Positions 1 through 6,469 of a stretch of 64,000 nt of DNA are shown here, one piece after another. Position numbers and translations under genes: made by a program. Position 1 is the first letter of the stretch; every line of letters begins with the position of its first letter. The notes under the pieces are model-generated. The model saw only the letters and a list, made by a program, of their open reading frames with translations. It was not told the DNA's origin and did no database searches. The stretch spans positions 62,001 through 126,000 of the forward strand of contig JAFGGD010000008.1 in the NCBI GenBank assembly GCA_016930695.1. The letters run 5' to 3'. Source of the DNA: Candidatus Eisenbacteria bacterium (lineage in GTDB: Bacteria; Orphanbacterota; Orphanbacteria; Orphanbacterales; Orphanbacteraceae).

Positions 1-527
1 GCCTCGCCGAGATCGTCCGTTTGATGTATACGATCTACAAGCCGAGCGAGTCGACGATCCGTACATTTCGGATCGCGTCTCTCCTCGATGACGTGGTGAA
101 GCTCATCGCTCAAGGGGAAAAGGGGAGGGGGGGCGAGGTGGAGACGGCGATCGATCCCCCGAACCTCACCGTTCGTCTCGGCGAGGGGGCGCTCCGCACG
201 GCGATCTTCAACGTGATCCGTAATGCGTTGGAAGCCTCGCCCGACCGTTCCACGGTGAGCGTGAGGGTAAAGAAATCGGGAAGGGACCGGTTCGTTATCG
301 AGGTCGAGGACCGGGGCGAGGGAATCGCCGAAGAGATCGCGGATAAAGTGTTCGAACCATTTTTCACGACGAAAACGTCCGGGCCCACATCGGGCATGGG
401 GCTCGGCCTGTCCCTGACCCGGACCTTGGTGGAGAGCATCGGGGGCACCATCGACTTCACCGGCGGGGCCGGAGGGGGAACCGTTTTCCGGATTCGACTT
501 CCTATAGAGGATCAGGGGAGGAACTGA
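1..527 (+). CDS. Sensor histidine kinase, C-terminal part (5' end outside window)
   Basis: The reading frame is open from the first bases of the window, so the gene starts upstream and only about 175 C-terminal residues are visible. They form the HATPase_c catalytic domain: an N box (NVIRNALEAS), a G1 box (VEDRGEGI), an F box (FEPFFTTK) and a G2 box (GMGLGLSL). This arrangement, with a direct FFTTK-to-GMGLGL run, is typical of NtrB-like and other group 4 kinases that phosphorylate a partner response regulator. The dimerisation/His domain and any sensor lie outside the window. The gene ends 2 nt before the start of the response regulator at 530, so the two are very likely co-transcribed and form a cognate pair. 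The stimulus cannot be inferred. Confidence 0.9.
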   Translation, partial: LAEIVRLMYTIYKPSESTIRTFRIASLLDDVVKLIAQGEKGRGGEVETAIDPPNLTVRLGEGALRTAIFNVIRNALEASPDRSTVSVRVKKSGRDRFVIEVEDRGEGIAEEIADKVFEPFFTTKTSGPTSGMGLGLSLTRTLVESIGGTIDFTGGAGGGTVFRIRLPIEDQGRN

Positions 528-529
528 TC

Positions 530-1285
530 ATGGTCGCGGTGGCGCAGGGACGCGTGTTGATCGCGGACGACGACGCGAATTACTTGAAAACGATTTGCAG
601 GCTGCTCGAGCGCGCGGGGTACGAGTGCGACGGAGTTCCGGACGGGTCGGCCGCTCTCGCCCGCCTGGAGAAGGACGCCTACGACCTCTTGATCGCCGAC
701 ATCCGCATGCCCGGAAACGAACACCTGGAGTTGGTGGATCACACCCGCCGGGTCGTGGAGGGGCTGCCGATCATTCTGATCACCGGTTATCCGTCGGAGG
801 AGACCGCCCGGGACGCGATCGGAACTTCCGTCGTGAAGTATCTGGAGAAGCCCTACGACAACCAGGCGCTGATCGACGCGGTGGGGCGCTCCATCGCCCG
901 CTATCGCACCGCCCAAGCGATCCGCCGGTCGAGCGAAAGGATGCGGGAGTGGAGCGGTGAGATGGAACAGCTGATGCATCGGATCGCCGAGCCGGAACCG
1001 GACACCGCCCGTCCCCTCCCGCTCGTGGAGTTCATCGACCTCTGGCTCAGAAGCATCATGGCCGCCCTCGCCGATCTGCGGCACCTCACCGAGGGAATGC
1101 TCTACTCTCCCGACTCTTCCGACGTTTGCCGCCTGATGGAGTGTCCCCGGCTGGACAACCTGACACGGAAGATCCGCCGGACCATCGATGTACTCGAGGA
1201 GACCAAGGGTTCCTTCAAGTCGAAGGCGCTGGGCGATCTCCGAAGGGATCTCGAAACCACGCTGAAGGAGATGGGCGAACTATAA
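530..1285 (+). CDS. Response regulator with receiver domain and uncharacterised C-terminal region
   Basis: The protein has 251 residues. Residues about 7-125 are a CheY-like receiver: an acidic cluster (ADDD at 12-15), the phosphoacceptor D57 in LLIADIRMP, a Thr in the LITGYP segment and the conserved K107 in YLEKPYD. The remaining ~125 residues are mostly helical and charged, and I recognise no DNA-binding, GGDEF, HD or AAA output domain there. The region contains a Cys near VCRLMECPR and could bind a partner protein. The gene starts 2 nt after the histidine kinase stop codon, which implies translational coupling and a two-component pair. The start ATG at 530 follows a purine-rich GGGGAGGA sequence. 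Confidence 0.9.
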   Translation: MVAVAQGRVLIADDDANYLKTICRLLERAGYECDGVPDGSAALARLEKDAYDLLIADIRMPGNEHLELVDHTRRVVEGLPIILITGYPSEETARDAIGTSVVKYLEKPYDNQALIDAVGRSIARYRTAQAIRRSSERMREWSGEMEQLMHRIAEPEPDTARPLPLVEFIDLWLRSIMAALADLRHLTEGMLYSPDSSDVCRLMECPRLDNLTRKIRRTIDVLEETKGSFKSKALGDLRRDLETTLKEMGEL

Positions 1286-1476
1286 GTCCCGCCTGGAGTT
1301 CTCAAGTAGGGCCCGCTGTTTGCCGATTGTCCGGACGGAGGGATTCCGCGTCGTAGCGGAACGCCGCGTCGGAGGTCGCGTGAAACGGCTTGCGGGCGCG
1401 GCGCGCGGCCTCCGGTCGGTGGGGCGGCGGTCGCGCCCTTCGCCTGTAAGGCGGATTCCGGGAACGGCGCACACCC
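1286..1476. other. Intergenic gap between response regulator and GAF-array gene
   Basis: This stretch of about 190 nt is extremely GC-rich. It contains a small perfect hairpin, TTCCGC/GCGGAA, around 1341-1358. There is no T-tract that would make a classical intrinsic terminator, and I see no convincing promoter hexamer pair. The gap separates the two-component pair from the next transcription unit. Confidence 0.4.
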
Positions 1477-3918
1477 GTGCGCGGGAGAACGTCCATCGTG
1501 GAGCGGAACAAGAACGGCCCGAGCGGCGCGAATCGCGCCCCCTTCCCCGATCCCTTTTGGGAAGAACAGCTCCGTTATCTGCTCGCTTTCAGCGGCGGCC
1601 TGCTTGATCTGATCCCGGACGGCGTTGCCGTGTTGGACGACGGATTGCGGGTCCGTTCGGCGAACCGGTGTTTCCGCGAGGCGTTCGCCGCCGCCGCCGC
1701 CGAGGACGGCCCCCCCGCCCCCTTCGATCATCCTCTGCTCGATGCGCCCGTCCGCCCGACCGGCGGCGCACCCTCCCTCCGTGATGAGCTTCTGGGGTTG
1801 CTCCGCGACGGTGGCGGGGAGCGCCCCCGCCGATTCACCCTCTCCCTCCAGAGCCCGGAAGGGGAGCGCCGTTGGGTCGTGGAGGCACGCGCCTGGGATC
1901 GGGACGACCCGGAGGGGCGCCGGCTGCTCCTCTGGATCCGCGAAGAAGGCCGCGCGGAGGAACCCCACACCGCCGTCCTGGTCGGCGCCTCCGAAGAGGA
2001 CCTCGCGCTGATCGACCTTCTCCACCGATCCACCGGAGTCCGGCTGCTCCGCGTTTGGGATCCCGACCCGGATGCGCCCGGCCTTTCATTCGCCACGGAG
2101 CGGGGGATCGCCGCGTCCGGCGGCGGCGAACCGGCGCCCCAAGGGGCGAGAGCCCCGGAGGCATTCTTGATCGCGCGCGCCGAGTTGCGGGCCGGGCTGA
2201 GGGGGCGGCCGCCGGCGGGGGCCGTGATCGTCCAGCCGGAGGAGATCGACGCCTTCCTGCGTGATCCCGATCTCTATCTGCGGGGGAGACGGAAGAGGGG
2301 GAGAGCGGAGGCCGGCGGGGACGAGGCGGCGTTCGGAGAGAGGGCGGCGGGAGAAACCCGCCCGCAGGACGGAGAGAGGAACTCCGGGGAAGAGACCGTG
2401 AAAAATCCGGCCGCGTCGGGGATCGACGGCGAGGTGGATCGCATCCTGCAGGCGCTCGACCTCATTCTCGATTTCCAGAGCCTGAGCGACTGGGTTCTCG
2501 AAAGGGCGCTCGATCTCTCCGGGGGAGTGACCGGGAGCCTGATGATCCTCGAGGGGGAGAGGGAGCTTCGGATCGTCGCTTCCCGGGGAATTCCCGAGAA
2601 CGTGGCCCGGTCGACACGGCTGCGGGTCGGCGAGGGGATCGCGGGGAGCGTGGCCCAGAAGGGGGAACCGCTTCTCCTGGTGGGACGCGTGGGGGACGAG
2701 CGCTTTCAGGGAGTCGGAGGGCGGCCCAAGATCGGGTCGTCCATCAGCGTTCCGATCCGCGCCGGCGACATGCTTCTCGGAGTGCTGAATGTGAACGCCC
2801 CGCCGGAGGAGAGGACCTTCGGCGAGAGGGAGCTGGAGCAGGTGGGGAGGCTCGGCCTCCAGATCGGACGGGCGCTTCAGCGTTCCCTGGAGCTCCGGGA
2901 GATGCAGCGGCGATCTTACGAGCAGTCGATTCGGTCTCAAGTGGATTCCATCGCGGCCGGGGCCGCCGACCTTGGCACCAAGCTGCGGCGGATCGCGGCG
3001 CGACTCGCCGGCGTTCTGGAGGCGGATCTCTGCTCGATCTTCCTGCTCGATCCGGAGCAGGAGGAGCTGGAGTTGCGCGCTTCCGCGGGACCCGCCGCCG
3101 GCGCGATCGCGACGGCCCGAATCCGGGTGGGGAGAGGTCTCGTCGGGAGGGTCGCGCGAAACCGGTCGCCGATCCGGATGCGGAGCGAGCCGAACGGAGA
3201 GACCGCCGTTCTGCTCGAGATGGGGGTGCCGATTCTGCACCACACCGATCTGTTCGGCGTGCTCCTGCTGGAGACCGGCTTCCCCGCCGGCGCCGAGGAG
3301 GAGAGGAGCGAGTCGATCGCCTCCGCCCTCGCCGCCGGCGCGTCGCGGATCGGCGAGGTCTGCGGATACGATCGGTCGAACCGGCGGATGACGTTCCTCT
3401 CCGCGCTCAGCGAGATGGGGACCGCGTTCACCGCGGCGCGGGACCGGACGGGGCTCGCGAAGCTGATCGCTTTCACGGCGGCCACGGTGCTCGAATCCGA
3501 GGTGGCGATGGTCCGAATCCTGCGCGAGGGGGCGGATCCGGCCGCGGCCGGATCGGAGGAAATGGAGCTTCTCGCCGCGCACGGCGCCTCGCTGCCCGGC
3601 GAGGATCATCCACTCGCCCTTCTCGATGAACTCGTCTCCGCGAAGGCGACAACGTCCGGCCGGGCGACCCGGGAAACGGGAGGCGATCCGGGAGCGGAGG
3701 CGTCGCTCCGAAAAAGGGCGAACGTCTCGGCCTTTCTCGGGTTGCCGGTTCTTTCCGGCCGGGACCGCATCGGTACGATCACGGTTTACCGCGTGATCGG
3801 CCCGGAGGAACGGGAGACCCGTTACGGAGAACAGGAGATGGAGGCGGGGATGCGTCTCGCCGATTACGCGGCGGCGGCGGCGATCCGCTTCACCGGAACG
3901 GAAGATGAGGAGAAGTAA
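1477..3918 (+). CDS. PAS and multi-GAF sensor protein without a recognisable output domain
   Basis: The protein has up to 813 residues. An N-terminal PAS-like segment (about 25-160; DLIPDGVAVLDDG then a strand-rich region) is followed by a poorly conserved linker. Three consecutive GAF domains follow: about 325-475 (GEGIAGSVAQKG, SISVPIR, LLGVLNVN), about 500-640 (ADLCSIFLLD, GRGLVGRVA, ILHHTDLFGVLLLE) and about 655-810. No histidine kinase, GGDEF, EAL or DNA-binding domain follows; the protein stops after the third GAF. It may feed a signal to a partner such as the kinase upstream or the HD-GYP protein downstream (inference). Start choice is uncertain: GTG at 1477 is the longest in-frame start, but GTG at 1498 has a better placed GGGAG ribosome binding site. 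It lies in the same direction as, and 80 nt before, the HD-GYP gene. Confidence 0.8.
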   Translation: MRGRTSIVERNKNGPSGANRAPFPDPFWEEQLRYLLAFSGGLLDLIPDGVAVLDDGLRVRSANRCFREAFAAAAAEDGPPAPFDHPLLDAPVRPTGGAPSLRDELLGLLRDGGGERPRRFTLSLQSPEGERRWVVEARAWDRDDPEGRRLLLWIREEGRAEEPHTAVLVGASEEDLALIDLLHRSTGVRLLRVWDPDPDAPGLSFATERGIAASGGGEPAPQGARAPEAFLIARAELRAGLRGRPPAGAVIVQPEEIDAFLRDPDLYLRGRRKRGRAEAGGDEAAFGERAAGETRPQDGERNSGEETVKNPAASGIDGEVDRILQALDLILDFQSLSDWVLERALDLSGGVTGSLMILEGERELRIVASRGIPENVARSTRLRVGEGIAGSVAQKGEPLLLVGRVGDERFQGVGGRPKIGSSISVPIRAGDMLLGVLNVNAPPEERTFGERELEQVGRLGLQIGRALQRSLELREMQRRSYEQSIRSQVDSIAAGAADLGTKLRRIAARLAGVLEADLCSIFLLDPEQEELELRASAGPAAGAIATARIRVGRGLVGRVARNRSPIRMRSEPNGETAVLLEMGVPILHHTDLFGVLLLETGFPAGAEEERSESIASALAAGASRIGEVCGYDRSNRRMTFLSALSEMGTAFTAARDRTGLAKLIAFTAATVLESEVAMVRILREGADPAAAGSEEMELLAAHGASLPGEDHPLALLDELVSAKATTSGRATRETGGDPGAEASLRKRANVSAFLGLPVLSGRDRIGTITVYRVIGPEERETRYGEQEMEAGMRLADYAAAAAIRFTGTEDEEK

Positions 3919-3998
3919 ACCGTAAAAAATGGCCGCTCTCGGGGGTGGACGGCCGTCAACCATCATCCCGGAAAACACCGGGAGAAGGGGGACGGACC

Positions 3999-4937
3999 AT
4001 GGAACGAATCAAGGAATTCGTGTTCCGCCATTTCGAGGCTCTCGTGGTGCTTTCGGTCTTCGGCGGCGTGCTCACCATGCATCTCCTGGTCGTTCATCAA
4101 GCCTCGTTTCTGCATTTCTACTTTCTTCCCGCCCTGCTCGCCGGATACGTGCTCGGCCTCAGGGCGGCGCTGCTCACGTCGCTCCTCTCCATCGCTTTTC
4201 TGGTCTTTTTCATGCAGGCCGCTTCGGAGCCGATCCTCGGCTCGGACGGCGGGGAGGCGGCGTTCACCATCGGCGTGTGGGGAGGATTCCTGATTCTCAC
4301 GAGCGCCGTCACCGGCGTTCTCTACGAGAAGAAGGAGAAGAAGGTCCGAGAACTCCACTCCGCCTATGTGGGCGTCCTGGAGATCCTTTCCAAGTACATC
4401 GAGTCGAACGACCGGTACACGCTCGGCCATTCGATGCGGGTCTCCCAGATGGCGGCCGCCGTGGCGGAGCGGATGGGTCTCTCCCGGCGCATGGTGGAGA
4501 ACTGCAGGGTCGGCGGGTTGCTGCACGATATCGGGAAGGTGGAGATCTCTCTGGACCTGATCCGCAAGGCTTCCGCGTTGACCGAGGCGGAGCGGGCGGA
4601 GGTGGCGACCCACGCCGAACGCGGGGCGCGGATGATCGACTCTCTCGGCGGCATCCTGCAAGAGGTCGTTCCCGTAATCGAGATGCATCACCTTCACTAC
4701 AAGGAGGGGGGGATGGAGGGCACGGCTCTTCCCATCGAGTCGCAGATCATCTCCGTGGCGGACACCTACGACGCGATCGTCACCGACCGCCCCTACCGGG
4801 CGGGTAGACCCCCCGTCCAGGCTTTCGCCGAGTTGGAAAAGGGGTCGGGGACGCAGTTCTCGCCCAAGGTCCTACAGGTGTTCCGTGAGGTGATGGCCGA
4901 CAAACTCTATGAAGTGGAAGCGGTTACGGTCCCTTAA
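3999..4937 (+). CDS. Membrane-anchored HD-GYP-like phosphohydrolase with altered GYP motif
   Basis: The protein has 312 residues from ATG 3999, chosen because GGAGAAGGGG lies just upstream. Residues about 10-115 hold three to four hydrophobic helices. The cytoplasmic part carries an HD-GYP fold: HSMRVSQ, LLHDIGK, a later conserved His (THAERG), HH near VIEMHH, and VADTYDAI followed by DRPYR. HD-GYP proteins degrade cyclic di-GMP or related dinucleotides in two-component pathways. The segment where the family normally has HHExxDGxGYP reads HHLHYKEGGMEG here, so the signature GYP tripeptide is absent and activity or substrate may differ. The upstream GAF-array gene is the probable partner. Confidence 0.85.
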   Translation: MERIKEFVFRHFEALVVLSVFGGVLTMHLLVVHQASFLHFYFLPALLAGYVLGLRAALLTSLLSIAFLVFFMQAASEPILGSDGGEAAFTIGVWGGFLILTSAVTGVLYEKKEKKVRELHSAYVGVLEILSKYIESNDRYTLGHSMRVSQMAAAVAERMGLSRRMVENCRVGGLLHDIGKVEISLDLIRKASALTEAERAEVATHAERGARMIDSLGGILQEVVPVIEMHHLHYKEGGMEGTALPIESQIISVADTYDAIVTDRPYRAGRPPVQAFAELEKGSGTQFSPKVLQVFREVMADKLYEVEAVTVP

Positions 4938-5220
4938 AAAAAGCGTCTTTTTCGGTAAAGCCCGGCGGCGGGCCGCCGATAATCGGAAGGAAGCAACGCA
5001 GCGTACCTGATAGCTGCCTTGTCGTACAGAGAAACGGAGCTGTAAGACGAAGGCGTGGCCACCGGATCCCCGAGGGATGCTGGAGGCCGCGCCTTTTCGC
5101 ATGTCGGTGAAAAACGCGAATAAAGGCGTGTCGGCGGCGGTCCGGAGGCCGGAACCCCCCGTTGGGCCACAAACGGATCGTCGCCGCCTTTGATTTTCCG
5201 GTACGTGGAGGTGGTTTGGG
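4938..5220. other. Structured intergenic region, candidate cis-regulatory RNA
   Basis: This 283-nt gap before the receiver gene at 5221 has no ORF worth calling but holds a chain of hairpins on the + strand. They are CGGCGGC/GCCGCCG (4963-4969 with 4972-4978), CAA-GCAGC/GCTGC-TTG (4994-5002 with 5013-5021), GTC-TACA/TGTA-GAC (5021-5028 with 5041-5048) and a long terminator-like hairpin (5050-5095). Successive stems, AAGC and GAAAC-type loops and a final hairpin resemble a riboswitch or leader RNA with an expression platform. I compared it by eye with GEMM (cyclic di-GMP), TPP and cobalamin consensus sequences and none fits, so the identity is open. Confidence 0.45.
5050..5097 (+). terminator. 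Long hairpin followed by TTTT, terminator or attenuator
   Basis: AAGGCGTGGCC (5050-5060) pairs with GGCCGCGCCTT (5085-5095) over 11 bp with one G-U pair. A nested ATCCC/GGGAT hairpin (5066-5070 with 5074-5078) sits inside, and the structure runs into TTTT. It lies about 125 nt before the receiver gene start. It could end the HD-GYP transcript or act as an attenuator for 5221. The U-tract is short, so strength is uncertain. Confidence 0.5.
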
Positions 5221-5628
5221 ATGAAGACGCTCGTGGTGCAGGAAACACGAGGCGACGGTCGAAGGCTGGAAGCGCTCCTCGCGGTTTGCGGACCCTGCGT
5301 GGTCGTGCCGGACGGCGACGCGGCGATCCGGGAGTCCCGGAAAGCGTTGCAGGAGGGGGAGCCGTACGACTTCCTCTGCCTCGATCTGCTCCAGCCCGGC
5401 GCGAATTGGCGTGAGGTGGTCGCCGGGTTGCGGAGGGAGGAGGAACGATACCCTCTGCTCCAAGCGAACGCCCGGGTTCTGGTGACCACCGTTTTACGAG
5501 ACGATCACCGAACCGTGGATTGTCTCAGAAAGCAATGCGACGCCTGCCTGATCAAACCCGTGGAGCCTCGAGCGCTTTTCGCGTGCGTCGCCCGTTTGGG
5601 TCTTTTGGAAGAGGCGTGGCGGCACTGA
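5221..5628 (+). CDS. Stand-alone receiver-like domain with degenerate acidic pocket
   Basis: This 135-residue protein has the length and pattern of a single CheY-like receiver. The phosphoacceptor position is present in DFLCLDL, the Thr in VLVTTV and the Lys in CLIKPV. However, the usual N-terminal acidic pair reads VVQETRGD, so the first Asp is Gln, and Mg2+ binding may be impaired. It has no output domain and would act by protein-protein contact. ATG 5221 follows a good GGAGGTGG ribosome site. It stands after a structured leader and 45 nt before a small secreted protein gene, possibly in one transcript. Function is unknown beyond the fold. Confidence 0.75.
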   Translation: MKTLVVQETRGDGRRLEALLAVCGPCVVVPDGDAAIRESRKALQEGEPYDFLCLDLLQPGANWREVVAGLRREEERYPLLQANARVLVTTVLRDDHRTVDCLRKQCDACLIKPVEPRALFACVARLGLLEEAWRH

Positions 5629-5673
5629 CCCCGGGGACGGGTCGGGAAGGCCGCGTGTCGAGAGGAGAACAGG

Positions 5674-6222
5674 ATGAGAGGGAAGCTATGGATCGCCGCG
5701 TTGGCGCTCGCGCTGTTGGCGGGAGCGGTTCCCGCGGCGGACGAATCGGACGTGCAGAACTCCGTCGTCGGAGGGACCATTCCGGAGCTGTGCCAGCTCG
5801 CCCTCGCGGGTGACCTGTCGGCGCTGCTCACGCTCACCCAGGACGGCACCGGCGAGACCGCCTACGACGCCGGCTACATCGAGTCGGCGGCGGACGCGGT
5901 GACTCTTACGCTGGACGCGAACAAACAGTGGAAGCTGAGCGCCAAGTACGACGGCACCGGCTGGAGCTGTCCCGGTTCCTACAACAAGGCGGAAACCGAT
6001 CTTTGGATCAAGATCACCAACAGCCCGACCGGGACGATCCAGAACAGCGCCGACGCCTACCTGAATCTGGGTTCCTCGGACACGGAGGTTCTCTCCCACA
6101 CGGCGGGGGTCTCCGATAACAGCGTGGAGATCCAGACGAAGGTCGACCTGGACTGGACCGCGGACATCCCGGGCGCCTACAGCATCACGGTGGTCTACAC
6201 CTTGGAAACGACCACCGGTTAA
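5674..6222 (+). CDS. Small secreted beta-rich protein of unknown function
   Basis: The protein has 182 residues with a clear Sec signal peptide (MRGKLWIAALALALLAG...AVPAADES; cleavage probably after VPAAD or nearby). The mature part is rich in Thr, Ser, Asp and Asn with alternating strand patterns. It has two Cys (ELCQLAL, WSCPGSY) that could form a disulfide. The C-terminal segment GAYSITVVYTLE resembles the last strands of immunoglobulin-like or spore-coat-U/fimbrial-type domains, but I cannot assign a family. GAGAGGAGAACAGG precedes the ATG. The gene probably shares a transcript with the receiver at 5221 and ends before a strong terminator at 6284. A surface or appendage component is possible (inference). 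Confidence 0.7.
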   Translation: MRGKLWIAALALALLAGAVPAADESDVQNSVVGGTIPELCQLALAGDLSALLTLTQDGTGETAYDAGYIESAADAVTLTLDANKQWKLSAKYDGTGWSCPGSYNKAETDLWIKITNSPTGTIQNSADAYLNLGSSDTEVLSHTAGVSDNSVEIQTKVDLDWTADIPGAYSITVVYTLETTTG

Positions 6223-6283
6223 TCCGATCATTCTCCGGGCGGGGCGTCCCCCTTCGCCCCGTTCCGGATCCCCCCTTCCTCCG

Positions 6284-6314
6284 AGCCGCGGCGCCGCCCG
6301 CGGCTTTCTCTTTT
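6284..6314 (+). terminator. Intrinsic terminator
   Basis: A perfect 8-bp stem AGCCGCGG/CCGCGGCT (6284-6291 with 6298-6305) encloses a 6-nt loop and is followed by a T-rich run TTCTCTTTT. It lies 61 nt after the stop of the secreted protein gene and closes the + strand signalling unit. Confidence 0.8.
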
Positions 6315-6418
6315 CCCCCGGCCGCCGCGGATCTTCCGCCCCGTTCCTCGCCGAGCGATGGATTCGCTCCTCTTCTTTCGATCCATCAAACACCGGTCGT
6401 TCGGGTCGTCCATGGAAA

Positions 6419-6454
6419 GGGAATGGGAAAGGGAAAGGGGAGAGGGGAGAGGGG
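6419..6454 (+). other. Tandem G-run tract, potential G-quadruplex
   Basis: Six consecutive runs of three or four G separated by exactly three nucleotides (AAT, AAA, AAA, AGA, AGA) occupy this stretch. This satisfies the G3N3 quadruplex rule with spare runs. It lies just beyond the 3' end of the - strand hybrid kinase gene, in the template strand for that transcript, where it might pause RNA polymerase (inference). Confidence 0.6.
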
Positions 6455-6469
6455 AGGAGAATCGGAGGC

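Noticed and set aside
2086-3978. 630-codon ORF on the - strand opposite the GAF-array gene
   Set aside because: A GC-rich shadow frame with Arg/Pro/Gly-biased composition and no domain; the + strand gene has clear GAF motifs.
4938-5220. Cyclic di-GMP-I (GEMM) riboswitch call for the structured leader
   Set aside because: Segments such as ACAGAGAAAC and GACGAAGGC look loosely similar, but the conserved GCAAAGCC and the GNRA tetraloop/receptor are not present; kept as an unnamed candidate.
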